A stretch of 64,000 nucleotides of DNA from SAR202 cluster bacterium (lineage in GTDB: Bacteria; Chloroflexota; Dehalococcoidia; Lucifugimonadales; Lucifugimonadaceae). The notes under the pieces were generated by a model that worked only from the letters and a program-made list of their open reading frames with translations, searched no databases and was not told where the DNA came from. Positions 18,877-28,407 of this stretch are shown here, one piece after another. Each line of letters begins with the position of its first letter. Position 1 is the first letter of the stretch. Both the position numbers and the translations under genes were made by a program. The stretch is taken from contig VFGZ01000026.1 of assembly GCA_009392215.1 (NCBI GenBank), forward strand, positions 1 through 64,000, in the 5' to 3' direction.

Positions 18877-19977
18877 ATGAGAGTGAACGAAGAAAATTAC
18901 AGAACCATCTGGTTAGATGATTCAGAGGTTGAGTTATGCATAATCGATCAGACTGAGTTGCCGCATAAGTTTGTTATCAAACAATTATCAAAAGTAGAGC
19001 ATGCAGCGAATGCAATTAAACACATGCAGGTACGCGGCGCCCCGTTAATCGGAGTGACTGCTGCATTTGGCATGTATCTAGCGATGCTTCGAGATCCCTC
19101 AAACTACGGTATTGAGTCTGCATACGAATTGCTTTTGTCGACAAGGCCCACAGCAGTGAATCTCCGATGGGCCTTGGATCAGATGAAAGACAAGCTTTTA
19201 TTAACTGCGGAAAAACAGAGGATTAATATCGCGAAAATTGCCGCAACCCAATTGTCTGATGAAGACGTTGAGCTTAATCAAATGATCGGTGAACATGGGC
19301 TGAATCTCCTCAAACAACTCAGTATTGAACAGGATGAAGTCTCTCCTTTGAGAATCTTGACCCACTGCAATGCAGGGTGGTTAGCGACGGTTGACTGGGG
19401 TACAGCCTTAGCACCCATCTATAAAGCGCACGATGCTGGAATACCTGTTCATGTATTAGTAGATGAAACCAGACCTAGAAATCAAGGAGCTAGCCTCACA
19501 GCTTGGGAGTTAGGCCAACATGGTGTGCCCCATACGATAATTGCTGATAATGCAGGAGGGCACTTAATGCAGCACGGATTAGTGGATCTATGCATTGTAG
19601 GGAGCGATCGTACTACCTCTTCGGGCGATGTGTGTAACAAAATTGGCACATATTTGAAAGCTTTGGCCGCCCACGATAACGATGTGCCATTTTATGTTGC
19701 GGTTCCTAGCTCAACGATTGACTGGCGAATTTCAGACGGCGTTAAAGAGATACAGATAGAAGAAAGGGCACCCGAAGAATTATCCGTAGTAAAGGGCGTT
19801 GGAGAATCAGGGGAAATCATCGATGTCAAAATCTACCCTCAAGGTAGTGATATCTCAAATTTTTCATTTGATGTGACTCCAGCAAAATATGTGACTGGAT
19901 TAATAACAGAGCGGGGGATTTGCCAAGCATCAAGAAATGGTTTGCGATCATTGTTTGGAGACCAATCTTATGTTTAG
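18877..19977 (+). CDS. mtnA: MtnA-type aldose-1-phosphate isomerase (S-methyl-5-thioribose-1-phosphate isomerase family)
   Basis: About 366 residues from ATG 18877 (a GTG lies two codons upstream). Family motifs are complete: MQVRGAPLIGV near residue 51, THCNAGWLATVDWGT with the catalytic Cys, VDETRPRNQGASLTAWEL, and IVGSDRTTSSGDVCNKIGTY with the catalytic Asp. The enzyme converts an aldose-1-phosphate to a ketose-1-phosphate, classically 5-methylthioribose-1-P to 5-methylthioribulose-1-P in methionine salvage. Related enzymes act on 5-deoxyribose-1-P or ribose-1,5-bisphosphate. The gene overlaps a class II aldolase-SDR fusion by 8 bp, pointing to a route ending in aldol cleavage and not the full methionine salvage cycle. 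No mtnBCD genes are nearby. Confidence 0.88.
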   Translation: MRVNEENYRTIWLDDSEVELCIIDQTELPHKFVIKQLSKVEHAANAIKHMQVRGAPLIGVTAAFGMYLAMLRDPSNYGIESAYELLLSTRPTAVNLRWALDQMKDKLLLTAEKQRINIAKIAATQLSDEDVELNQMIGEHGLNLLKQLSIEQDEVSPLRILTHCNAGWLATVDWGTALAPIYKAHDAGIPVHVLVDETRPRNQGASLTAWELGQHGVPHTIIADNAGGHLMQHGLVDLCIVGSDRTTSSGDVCNKIGTYLKALAAHDNDVPFYVAVPSSTIDWRISDGVKEIQIEERAPEELSVVKGVGESGEIIDVKIYPQGSDISNFSFDVTPAKYVTGLITERGICQASRNGLRSLFGDQSYV

Positions 19978-22021
19978 CGAATGGTCAGATAAAGAATTCT
20001 CCGAGATAAAATCTCATATGCTTTCTCGAGAGTTGTCCGAAGACGTAGCACTTTGTGTTTACGTTACAAGATTAATTGGACGAAATGCAGATCTTGTTTT
20101 ACACGGCGGTGGGAATACCTCGGTTAAGACTACAAGAACTGATATTTACGGTAATAAGGAAGCAGTGCTTTGTGTTAAAGGTAGTGGTTGGGATATGGCG
20201 GAGATATTGCCAGCAGGACTTCCTCCTGTTCGCTTGTCACCACTTCAGAAATTGAAGTCCCTTGAGTCTGTTTCTGACGATCAGATGGTCAATTGCGTTA
20301 GATCCAATCTATTGGATTCTGCTTCGCCAACTCCTTCAGTTGAGACGCTTAGCCACGCGTTCCTTCCTCACAAATTTGTAAATCATAGTCATGCTTCAGC
20401 AATTTTAAGTGTCACCAATCAGGAAAACGGTGAGGAGCTTTGTAAAGAAATTTATGGCCAAAGGATGGGAATAGTTCCATATATAAAACCCGGGTTTGAT
20501 CTGGCAAAACGAACATTGGAGGTATTTGAACAGGATGTCGAGGTTGATGGCCTTATATTGCTGAATCACGGCATTTTCACTTTTGCGGACGATGCCAAAA
20601 CCTCTTATGAGTCCATGATTGATGCCATATCGACTGCTGAGAAAAAACTTGCTAATGGCAAAAGGAAGGTTTTTGAGTCCGTATCAGTCACTCCTCGACG
20701 GGAGAACATATCGACCTTCGCTCCGATAATTAGGGGCGTGTGTGTTTCTCAAGACGAGCGGGTTTCGAACGGGAAAAATGATTCGCTTAATAAATTGGTT
20801 ATTGAATCGCGAATCACTGATCGTATTCTTGAGTTTGTGAATGGAAAAGAGTTAGAGAGATATAGCCAAGCTGGTGTTGCTACACCGGATCACGTCATTA
20901 GGACTAAGAACAATCCATTGATTCTTGATCTGTCATCGATAAGTAAATCTGCAAATTTATTGGAACATGTTAAGCAATCGGTCAAATCGTTTCAGGAAAA
21001 ATATGACTCTTATTTTCATAGACAGGTGAAAAATAAGGGATTGGTGAAAACGAAATTAGATTCTATTCCTAGGATAATACTTGTCCCAGGTTTTGGATTG
21101 TTTGGGCTGGGACGCACACATAACGATTCAGTTATATCGGCGGATATAGCTGAAAGTTTTATCAACACAATTAGGGGCGCTGAGTCTATCGGAAAGTATA
21201 AGTCCCTCAATGAATCCGATGTGTTCGATGTCGAATACTGGTCTTTAGAACAGGCGAAACTCTCCACTTCTGACAATTTACCACTTCTTGGTAATGTTGT
21301 TGCGATAACTGGAGGCGGGGGAACGATTGGAAATGCGACCGCGGATGAGTTCAGTAAGCTTGGCGCTGAGGTGGCCGTTTTAGACCTGGATTTTCCGGAG
21401 GGTAAGGGATCATATTTGCAACTTTCTTGTGACGTTACCGATCCCGCAAGTGTCAAAAAAGCCTTCGAAAGAATATGTGAGCATTTTGGTGGATTGGATA
21501 TCGTGGTTTCGAATGCTGGAGCAATGTACCAAGGCAACATGGAAGATGTGAGTGGCGAGACTTTGCGGAAGAGTTTTGAGGTAAATTTCTTTTCGCATCA
21601 AACCGTCATGCAAAACGCTGTGCGAATAATGAAACTTCAAGGAATGGGCGGGAGTTTATTGTTGAACGTCTCGAAGCAAGCGGTGAATCCGGGAGTAAAA
21701 GCCGGTCCATATGGAATAGCAAAAGCGGCCACTCTGGCGTTGATGCGTCAATACGCGATAGAGGTAGGTCAATATGGCATACGGGTCAATGCAGTGAATG
21801 CAGATCGTATACAAAGTGGGCTTCTTACGAAAGAGATGATTCGTTCACGAGCATCTGCGCGTGGAGTCGATGCAGCAGAATATTTGACGGATAATATACT
21901 CGGCCGAGAAGTGACGGCTCAAGACGTGGCTATGGCATTTACAAACTTGGCGTTATCTCAACGTACTGTCGCCAATGTCGCCACAGTTGATGGCGGGAAT
22001 ATTGCAGCAGCTCTCAGGTGA
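19970..22021 (+). CDS. Bifunctional class II aldolase / short-chain dehydrogenase fusion
   Basis: 683 residues from ATG 19970. Residues about 1-420 form a class II (AraD/FucA-like) aldolase: LHGGGNTSVKT binds the substrate phosphate region, SVETLSHAFLPHKFVNHSHA carries a catalytic Glu and the HxH zinc ligands, and LLNHGIFTF the third His. Residues about 430-683 form an SDR: AITGGGGTIGNATA cofactor loop, VVSNAG, NVSKQAV with the Ser, GPYGIAKAAT with the Tyr/Lys, ending VATVDGGNIAA. This matches the YuxG/RhaE-type fusion, where a ketose-1-phosphate is split into DHAP and an aldehyde that the SDR domain oxidises or reduces. The 8-bp overlap with the MtnA-type isomerase means the two are cotranslated, so substrate could be a 5-deoxy- or 5-methylthio-ribulose-1-P or rhamnulose-1-P. 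Confidence 0.9.
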   Translation: MFSEWSDKEFSEIKSHMLSRELSEDVALCVYVTRLIGRNADLVLHGGGNTSVKTTRTDIYGNKEAVLCVKGSGWDMAEILPAGLPPVRLSPLQKLKSLESVSDDQMVNCVRSNLLDSASPTPSVETLSHAFLPHKFVNHSHASAILSVTNQENGEELCKEIYGQRMGIVPYIKPGFDLAKRTLEVFEQDVEVDGLILLNHGIFTFADDAKTSYESMIDAISTAEKKLANGKRKVFESVSVTPRRENISTFAPIIRGVCVSQDERVSNGKNDSLNKLVIESRITDRILEFVNGKELERYSQAGVATPDHVIRTKNNPLILDLSSISKSANLLEHVKQSVKSFQEKYDSYFHRQVKNKGLVKTKLDSIPRIILVPGFGLFGLGRTHNDSVISADIAESFINTIRGAESIGKYKSLNESDVFDVEYWSLEQAKLSTSDNLPLLGNVVAITGGGGTIGNATADEFSKLGAEVAVLDLDFPEGKGSYLQLSCDVTDPASVKKAFERICEHFGGLDIVVSNAGAMYQGNMEDVSGETLRKSFEVNFFSHQTVMQNAVRIMKLQGMGGSLLLNVSKQAVNPGVKAGPYGIAKAATLALMRQYAIEVGQYGIRVNAVNADRIQSGLLTKEMIRSRASARGVDAAEYLTDNILGREVTAQDVAMAFTNLALSQRTVANVATVDGGNIAAALR

Positions 22022-22031
22022 ATGTTGGCGT

Positions 22032-22847
22032 ATGGTTTCAATTCCATTAATTCTTTTACCCCCTTCCGAAGGTAAATCTTCGGGAGGTAAGGGGCGCACA
22101 TTAGATATAGCCTCTTTATCCTTTTCGTCGTTAAACGAAACTCGAAAGCGGATGATAAAGGATCTAATCGACGCAAATTCGAAACCGGAATATGCTCTGC
22201 GATTACTCGGCCTAAAAGGGAACTCTCTTGAGACAGCGAAACTGGATAATTTAAGTGTCGAAAACACCTTAACAAAGTCGGCTATTGAACGTTATACAGG
22301 AGTCATGTTCGACGCTATCTGTTATCCGACACTCACTGATGCAGAGAAAGTAAATTTCAATGAGTCTGTGTTTATTATGTCCGGTCTTTTTGGGATGGTT
22401 CGACCAATGGACATGATACCGGTATATAAGTTGAAGATGGGCGCCAAATTGCATAACGGTAAAGCCTGCTCTTGGATCTGGAAACCGTTATTGACCGACA
22501 TAATTGCCCAGGAAGGCAGAGATCGAGTCATATGGGATTTACTGCCGGTTGAACACAGTGCTGCATGGGATCCTTTGGGCGTCAATGCTGCAACTCGGTT
22601 TACGGTTAAGTTTGTACAACGTCGCCCAGACGGGAATCTTAAGACTGTCAGTCATTGGTCAAAAACGCTCAAAGGGGCTCTAGTTCGCTTTCTAATTTCC
22701 AACGCTGAAAAATCCGGTTCAGTCAAAACAGCGATGACATTAGTCTCAGGTTTCGTACATCCTGAAGGATATGAGTTGAGCGAAGAATATACCGTTGAAA
22801 GTGATTCGGTGACTCAACTTGTATTTGTTAGAGAATTGGTTGGATAG
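22032..22847 (+). CDS. yaaA: YaaA-family peroxide-stress protein (DUF328)
   Basis: 271 residues from the ATG at 22032, chosen because LILLPPSEGKSSGGKG is the diagnostic YaaA N-terminus; the open frame extends 19 codons upstream inside the aldolase-SDR end. SGLFGMVRPMDMIPVYKLKM is the second conserved block. In E. coli YaaA lowers intracellular free iron and limits Fenton damage during peroxide stress, and the fold resembles DNA-binding proteins. It starts 10 bp after the aldolase-SDR stop, so it is likely in the same operon, although the functional link is not obvious. Confidence 0.87.
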   Translation: MVSIPLILLPPSEGKSSGGKGRTLDIASLSFSSLNETRKRMIKDLIDANSKPEYALRLLGLKGNSLETAKLDNLSVENTLTKSAIERYTGVMFDAICYPTLTDAEKVNFNESVFIMSGLFGMVRPMDMIPVYKLKMGAKLHNGKACSWIWKPLLTDIIAQEGRDRVIWDLLPVEHSAAWDPLGVNAATRFTVKFVQRRPDGNLKTVSHWSKTLKGALVRFLISNAEKSGSVKTAMTLVSGFVHPEGYELSEEYTVESDSVTQLVFVRELVG

Positions 22848-23068
22848 TGCATCATTTGATCTAATAATTTTTAGTCAGGTGATGATTAGTCGCTATGCAT
22901 TTCCCTAAATAAATAACCTTGTATTGGTTTAATGGATTAGCCACAAATCCTGTTGTGAATCGATCTGTTGTTTGGTGGCGTTGAGGGTAAAATGTTGGTC
23001 CTTTTGACGGATTACTCTTCACCTTTCAGTATCAGTCATGAATTACGCATTAGGAGCGGTCAACGGAA

Positions 23069-24070
23069 ATGAAAGTTGGATTTAACATGGGAGTCGACCC
23101 GGTCGACTATAAAGCTGCCTCTGTGGATGAAGATGACTTGAAGTTTGCCGCTCAAATGGGCGCTAGTCATGTTGTATTACAGTCATACGCCGATGCAGGA
23201 ATCGTAAAAGGTGATGCACGTTGGGAATATGATGATCTGTTGCAGCTACGCGATAGGGTCGAATCAGCCGGGCTTGTATTGGAAGCCCTTGAGAATGTGC
23301 CTTTGAAATTTTACGATCAGGTAATGCTTGGTGGTCCGGATCGTGACAGACAGATTGAGAATATGGTTTACACAGTTCGCAATATTGCCCGGGCCGGAAT
23401 CCCTATTTTTGGTTATCACTGGATGCCTACTCTGGTTGGGCGTACCTCTCTTAGCACAGAAAATCGTGCCGGATCTCTGGTTACGTCCTTTGATCTTGAC
23501 GAGGCAAACAAAGAGCCATTACTTAGAGACCGATGCTATTCGGAAGAAGAGATGTGGGAGAATTTGGAGTATTGGATTAAGATCATAATTCCGGTGGCTG
23601 AGGAGGAAGGCATTAGAACAGGAATTCATCCTTGCGATCCTCCTGTTGAGTATCTGAAAGGGATTCCTCAACTGTTCCGTAGTTTTGATTCTTACAAACG
23701 ACTTATTGGGATTGTCGAGTCACCATCAAATTGCATTGAATTTTGTCAGGGTACATTCAGTGAGATGGATGACGCGAAAAATGGCGGTATTTATGAGATG
23801 ATCGAATATTTTGGCGAGCGTCAAAAAATCTTATATGTCCATTTTAGAAATGTATCCGATACGGTTCCGAAATTCCGTGAAGAGTTTATTAACACTGGTC
23901 ATGTCGATATGTACAAAGCCATGCAATCTTACAAAAAGGTGGGCTTCGAGGGAATGTTCGTGGATGACCATGTGCCTGTCGTAGTAGGTGACAGTAATTG
24001 GGGGCATCGTGGAAGGGCGTTTGCTAATGGTTACATCCAAGCATTAATGGATGTGGTTAACAATCGATAA
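23069..24070 (+). CDS. Mannonate dehydratase (UxuA)-like TIM-barrel protein, copy 1
   Basis: 333 residues. UxuA-family signatures are GYHWMPT, TGIHPCDPPV, IVESPSNCIEFCQGTFSEM with the metal-binding Cys, LYVHFRNV with the His ligand, and MFVDDHVPV with the Asp/His catalytic pair. Mannonate dehydratase removes water from D-mannonate to give 2-keto-3-deoxygluconate with Mn or Fe. The protein is shorter than E. coli UxuA (about 394) and its first residues are specific to this family, so another aldonate may be the real substrate. It stands alone, 221 bp after yaaA and convergent with the ThDP gene. A second, diverged copy lies at 51807-52832. Confidence 0.82.
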   Translation: MKVGFNMGVDPVDYKAASVDEDDLKFAAQMGASHVVLQSYADAGIVKGDARWEYDDLLQLRDRVESAGLVLEALENVPLKFYDQVMLGGPDRDRQIENMVYTVRNIARAGIPIFGYHWMPTLVGRTSLSTENRAGSLVTSFDLDEANKEPLLRDRCYSEEEMWENLEYWIKIIIPVAEEEGIRTGIHPCDPPVEYLKGIPQLFRSFDSYKRLIGIVESPSNCIEFCQGTFSEMDDAKNGGIYEMIEYFGERQKILYVHFRNVSDTVPKFREEFINTGHVDMYKAMQSYKKVGFEGMFVDDHVPVVVGDSNWGHRGRAFANGYIQALMDVVNNR

Positions 24071-24174
24071 TGAACCGCACATTGACTTTTCGTTATGTGG
24101 AGGTTTATGAATATCTGTCGTTCTGTCTTTTTAATCTATCTCGAAGTGCCTGGACTCGCATTTTCAGCATGTGA

Positions 24175-25833
24175 TTACAGCGAGCCATCTATAACCATGT
24201 CTATTACCGCCGGTTTTCCGGAATCGATGGCGGAGTTAATAACGGAGTCTATGTCAGCTGGGTTTTCAACTCTCCATCCCTGCATATCATAGGCTTGAGC
24301 TTGCGCTGCGAAATCAAGCGGATTTGGGAAATCCATAGCGAAATATGAGTTAGGCTGATCAAATCCGTTGAGGCGATGATAATGATTAGCGTTCACTTTT
24401 AAAACCCTGTAGGAAGCGTTATTACATATAACGAAGATAGCAGGGATATCGGAATTTACTGCAGTCCATAGCGCTTGGATTGTCATGATTGCGCTGCCGT
24501 CTCCGATCACGCCGATTGCCGGTTGTGACGGACTACCAAGCTTGACACCCATTATCGCGCCCATTCCCCATCCGATTGCCTGACCTCGGCAGCCGTAATA
24601 AGTGCCGTCTTTGGATGGAGACAATGCATCAAATAACAGGCCACCGGTGCTGACTGAATCATTAAATACTGCAGAATTCTCAGGTAAGGCTTTAGCTAGA
24701 TGATTTACCATCATTGCCGGAGACATTGGCCTGCCTTTTGTCGAAATACTTGCTAGTTTCCTAAAGGCTTCTGTATATGCTTTGCTTTCGGCGGCCGCTT
24801 CTTTTGATCGACCTTTCACCGCTTCTATGTCTGAGCCATTTAGTTCGAGTGTCAGCGCTTCAGCTAGTTGGGCCAGAGCTTTGCCAGGAGAGGCAACTAT
24901 CCCTATGTCCGTTGGTTCTGACTTCCCGATGGCGTCGGCGTTGATATCGATATGGACTAACTTTGATTTTGCTCCGATGAATTGTCCTGGTTGGTAGAAG
25001 AAATCTTCAAAGACTGGGCAGCCTACGGCCACTACGACGTCGGCTGAACGTACAGCATTGACGGCCTCGATTGTGCGCATGTTGAGATTGCCCTGCCATA
25101 ACGGATGGTTTGCTGGAAAGTTCACACCGGTGGAGCCGTGCCCGTAAGCCCGCATTCCACCTGCCTCTGCTACAGCGACGGCAGAACTTGTTCCGTTGGT
25201 ATCCAAAACCCGATCGCCTACTATCAAGATTGGCCGTTTTGCGCCGGATATTAATCGACAAATATCTTCGATCAGTTTTGGGTCAGCTGATGGTGAGATG
25301 GCTGTTTCGGATGATGGAATCAGATCGACCTCAGCGGTGTCATCAAAAGCATTTGCTGACATTGCTACGAAAGTTGGTCCTGTTGGAGCGGTTCTAGCTT
25401 CTTGGAATGCGCGGCGAATGACCGAAGGAACCTGCTCTGCGTGGGTTATCTCAGTGCTCCATTTGGCATAAGGGCGTGCCATATCTGCCAGGTCGGAGCG
25501 CCCAGGGGCTATTTTACGGATGTCCTTGTTCCCAGCGGTCATCACCATTGGGGTCCCCCCATAGAGTTGGTCGATCATCAGGGAGAGGCCATTTGACATT
25601 CCGTTATCAATATGGAGGCTGACTAGTGGTACTTTTCCCGTCGATCTTGCATAACCTTCTGCGAGACCGACGGCAACGCCTTCTTGTAGTACTAAGACGT
25701 ATTCGATCGATGGGTATTGATCCATCACCGCCATCATGGGTGCTTCGCTGGTGCCAGGATTGCCGAACATGTATTTGACGCCTTCTGCCTCGAACATCTT
25801 AAGTAGTGCGTGTTTGCCAGCGATATGTACCAA
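24175..25833 (-). CDS. ThDP-dependent decarboxylase/lyase, benzoylformate decarboxylase-like
   Basis: 552 residues, the normal three-domain ThDP-enzyme size. HALLKMFEAEGVKYMFGNPG opens the PYR domain and is typical of the MdlC branch; VLQEGVAVGLAEGYAR contains the Glu that activates the cofactor; IGDGSAIMTIQALWTA followed by VICNNASYRVLK is the Mg-ThDP motif. It likely decarboxylates an aryl- or alkyl-2-oxo acid. TTG at 25833 is the apparent start, with a GGATTTCAGGT region just upstream. It is the last gene of a minus-strand cluster containing an enolase-superfamily enzyme, a small membrane protein, an MFS carrier and a SelA-like PLP enzyme, which parallels the mandelate racemase plus benzoylformate decarboxylase pairing only loosely. 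Confidence 0.87.
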   Translation of the reverse strand: MVHIAGKHALLKMFEAEGVKYMFGNPGTSEAPMMAVMDQYPSIEYVLVLQEGVAVGLAEGYARSTGKVPLVSLHIDNGMSNGLSLMIDQLYGGTPMVMTAGNKDIRKIAPGRSDLADMARPYAKWSTEITHAEQVPSVIRRAFQEARTAPTGPTFVAMSANAFDDTAEVDLIPSSETAISPSADPKLIEDICRLISGAKRPILIVGDRVLDTNGTSSAVAVAEAGGMRAYGHGSTGVNFPANHPLWQGNLNMRTIEAVNAVRSADVVVAVGCPVFEDFFYQPGQFIGAKSKLVHIDINADAIGKSEPTDIGIVASPGKALAQLAEALTLELNGSDIEAVKGRSKEAAAESKAYTEAFRKLASISTKGRPMSPAMMVNHLAKALPENSAVFNDSVSTGGLLFDALSPSKDGTYYGCRGQAIGWGMGAIMGVKLGSPSQPAIGVIGDGSAIMTIQALWTAVNSDIPAIFVICNNASYRVLKVNANHYHRLNGFDQPNSYFAMDFPNPLDFAAQAQAYDMQGWRVENPADIDSVINSAIDSGKPAVIDMVIDGSL

Positions 25834-25878
25834 AACCTGAAATCCTTTTTAAAAAATGTTGTTAAGAGTGATCTGCCA

Positions 25879-27054
25879 CTAGAATCCAGAAGCGCCTTTG
25901 ATCAATAGTTCCCTAAGTTGAGTAGCAACGATCTCGACCTCACCATCCTGTAGATTAAGTGGGTCAATCCACATGCATTGAGCAGGGTCGCGATAATCTG
26001 TGGCTGTGTAAATGCGAGGCGATCCGGCCTTTAACCTTTCGGCAATTTCCGAGTATGTTGGTCCTTTCCAGTCTTTGTTCAACACTATCACTGCGTGTGG
26101 TATGTAGTGATCGTAATCATGTGTAACTTTTGCAGATAGCCCTGGAATTTCAGCAATCTGATCGACAATGAAATTCATTTGGGTGAGATAGTTTTTTGTC
26201 TCCTCTTTTTCATCAATTTCTGTGAATACTTTAAGGGCTGCGAGAAGTCCAGCTATTTCTTCTTTAGAGACTTTCTGTGCCCTCGTTACACCGGGATTTG
26301 GAGCGTTATTTAAACGCGCATATTCGATCCACTCGGTCTTGCCGACCAAGAATCCCGTACTTTGAGGTCCACGTACAGCTTTACCGCCAGAAAAACTGAC
26401 TAGATCGGCTCCTTGCCGGGTGTATTTCGTAAGATTTTCTCGTGGCGGAAGCATCGAGGCACAATCTGCTAGGACTGGAAGCCCATGGGTGTGGGCTAGA
26501 TCGGAAAGTTCTGTGAGTGGCACTCCAGTTTTTTCTTTGTACGGTGATTCGAGATGAATTAACGCTGCTGTATTTGGTCCAATTGCAGCATCGATTTCTT
26601 CAATAGTGCAGTCGGTAGTCCGGCCAACTTCAACGAAACGGGAACCTGGAGCAAGGTAAAGATGATCATATACAAATCGATGACCTCTTTGGATTATCAG
26701 CTCGTTGGGCATTCCATCCGTGATAGGCAATTGCGAGATGTGAGCGGGATCATCCTTGGCCATCGCAGCCGCTGCTTGTACTACCAGCCCTCCAGACGCC
26801 CCAGATGTTACTGTTGCAGCTTCGTTTCCTGTTAGTAGGGCAATTTCATTTCCTGCGGCGAGTAATAGTTCCTCTAGGTCGACAAATACTTCGCTCATTG
26901 CGTTCATCGCCTCGACGGATTCCGGACGGGGTCTAGAGCCCGAGTGTTTTGTGTTTGGACCTCCTGCATTTATGAGCGGAATGACTCCTAGTCTTTCGAG
27001 TATTGAATGACCGGTTGACCTGCTTGTTTCTCCGATTGAGTGAGTTTCATCCAA
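25879..27054 (-). CDS. SelA-like PLP-dependent enzyme (L-seryl-tRNA(Sec) transferase / DgaE fold)
   Basis: About 391 residues of fold-type I PLP enzyme. VTSGASGGLVVQAAAAMAK binds the cofactor phosphate; LPVLADCASMLPP holds the Asp that contacts the pyridine nitrogen; LVSFSGGKAVRGPQSTGFL holds the Schiff-base Lys. The layout fits DgaE/SelA-like enzymes that eliminate from amino sugar acids or act on selenocysteine synthesis; as no selenium genes are near, a lyase or ammonia-lyase on an amino acid is more likely. TTG at 27054 is preferred because GGAG lies 9 nt upstream; a GTG at 27069 would overlap the MFS stop. It sits between the MFS and ThDP genes. Confidence 0.82.
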   Translation of the reverse strand: MDETHSIGETSRSTGHSILERLGVIPLINAGGPNTKHSGSRPRPESVEAMNAMSEVFVDLEELLLAAGNEIALLTGNEAATVTSGASGGLVVQAAAAMAKDDPAHISQLPITDGMPNELIIQRGHRFVYDHLYLAPGSRFVEVGRTTDCTIEEIDAAIGPNTAALIHLESPYKEKTGVPLTELSDLAHTHGLPVLADCASMLPPRENLTKYTRQGADLVSFSGGKAVRGPQSTGFLVGKTEWIEYARLNNAPNPGVTRAQKVSKEEIAGLLAALKVFTEIDEKEETKNYLTQMNFIVDQIAEIPGLSAKVTHDYDHYIPHAVIVLNKDWKGPTYSEIAERLKAGSPRIYTATDYRDPAQCMWIDPLNLQDGEVEIVATQLRELLIKGASGF

Positions 27055-27058
27055 TTTA

Positions 27059-28396
27059 TTAGTCTCCACTTGCGTGACTGGATTCGGCTTTATTTGTTTT
27101 CATTTCCGGCCAATCCGGAATCAATTGCGCTTTAGTATTTTCTAGTAAAAGGATTGCAGCTGCACCGGCAAGGCTAAATACTGCGGAAAGTATGATTGCC
27201 CATGTATACACGCCTGTGATGTCAAACACCAGACCCGGAAGCAAACCCCCTAGTGCCATTCCCAATCCAGCTCCGAGTAGTTGCCAGCCGTATGTTGCCC
27301 CCATTGGAGAATGTCCGTAATACTGTCTGTTGACCACAGGAAACGCGGTTCCCTCTCCTCCGTAGGGTATCGCCCAAACTATTGCAAAAATGTAAAAGTC
27401 AAGGGTTGAATCCGCTGTAAGTAATAGAAGAACTCCTAGGCCCTGTCCAAGAAATGAAAAGAACATCACTGTTTTTGAATTGAACCTGTCGGCAAGGACT
27501 GGTGTGACAAATCGTGTGGTAACGCTGACCACTGATAGTGTGGTCAAGACTCCCGCTGCTGTGAGCGGTCCGAGTCCTTTCGATATGCCCAAAGGGATGA
27601 CCCCGACCAGTATCACAGCATGTCCGACACAACCAAGGAAATGGATGTTGATGAGGTTCCAGAAGGCATTTGTTTTGTAAACATAACCTTGAAATTCCTG
27701 CTGTGTAGAGATGAATATATTACCGCTGGTTATTAAGGGTTTGTCGGTTGATTTGATGCCATAGGCTTGACGTCCAGCTTCTTCCGGGGTGTTTCGGAAG
27801 AAAAGTAATATAAATAGCAGTATCGCAGTCCCTAGTGTTCCAACGAATATGAACGCCTGACTCCAGCCGACCGTATCAAACAGCACAGCGAGTATCTGGA
27901 CGACCAAGGCAGGGCCCAAGCTCCAGGAAACCATCATGATCCCGGTCCCCAGCCCTAAATGCCGACGGAACCATGCTGCCACGGCAGGCACAACAGGTAC
28001 TAGCAGCATCGCTTGTGAAATTCCGAAAATCAGTCCGTAAGCGATATATAGCTCCCATATCGCTTTAGTTTGAGAAGTCCACATCATTCCTATGAAGAAA
28101 AGTACAGTTCCGGCCAGCATGGTGCTTCGGGCGCCAAATCGATTACCAAGGTGTCCTGCAATTGGGGATGTCAAGGCGGTGATAACCGACATCAACGCGT
28201 ATGCAAGGCCTATGGCCCCCGGAGACCAGTTAAATGTTTCGACAAGTGGATCAATCAGTACCCCAAATGCCATGCGAATGGCTGCCCCGACCATTTGCAC
28301 TACGCCTGCTATTGCGACAATTACCCAGGCATAGTGAGCGATTGTGTGTTGGCTAAGTCCTAATTTGGTGTCGAGCCAGAGTGCAGCGTTTCGCAT
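27059..28396 (-). CDS. Major facilitator superfamily transporter, OFA/monocarboxylate-porter-like
   Basis: 445 residues with twelve hydrophobic stretches. The first helix is followed by AFGVLIDPLVETFNWSPGAIG, LTSPIAGHLGNRFGARSTM is the loop 2-3 motif, and LVPVVPAVAAWFRRHLGLGTGI is helix 4, all typical of the oxalate:formate antiporter/monocarboxylate branch. This favours uptake of a small carboxylate by the cluster. It starts 11 bp downstream of the small membrane protein's stop and runs into the SelA-like gene, so transport and catabolic genes are cotranscribed. Confidence 0.87.
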   Translation of the reverse strand: MRNAALWLDTKLGLSQHTIAHYAWVIVAIAGVVQMVGAAIRMAFGVLIDPLVETFNWSPGAIGLAYALMSVITALTSPIAGHLGNRFGARSTMLAGTVLFFIGMMWTSQTKAIWELYIAYGLIFGISQAMLLVPVVPAVAAWFRRHLGLGTGIMMVSWSLGPALVVQILAVLFDTVGWSQAFIFVGTLGTAILLFILLFFRNTPEEAGRQAYGIKSTDKPLITSGNIFISTQQEFQGYVYKTNAFWNLINIHFLGCVGHAVILVGVIPLGISKGLGPLTAAGVLTTLSVVSVTTRFVTPVLADRFNSKTVMFFSFLGQGLGVLLLLTADSTLDFYIFAIVWAIPYGGEGTAFPVVNRQYYGHSPMGATYGWQLLGAGLGMALGGLLPGLVFDITGVYTWAIILSAVFSLAGAAAILLLENTKAQLIPDWPEMKTNKAESSHASGD

Positions 28397-28407
28397 TTGT
28401 TAGGTGT

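Noticed and set aside
24106-24292. Plus-strand frame with a GGAGG site and hydrophobic N-terminus after the UxuA-like gene
   Set aside because: Most of it is antisense to the ThDP gene end and the residues there look like a shadow; no family and a weak lipobox. A tiny gene cannot be excluded.
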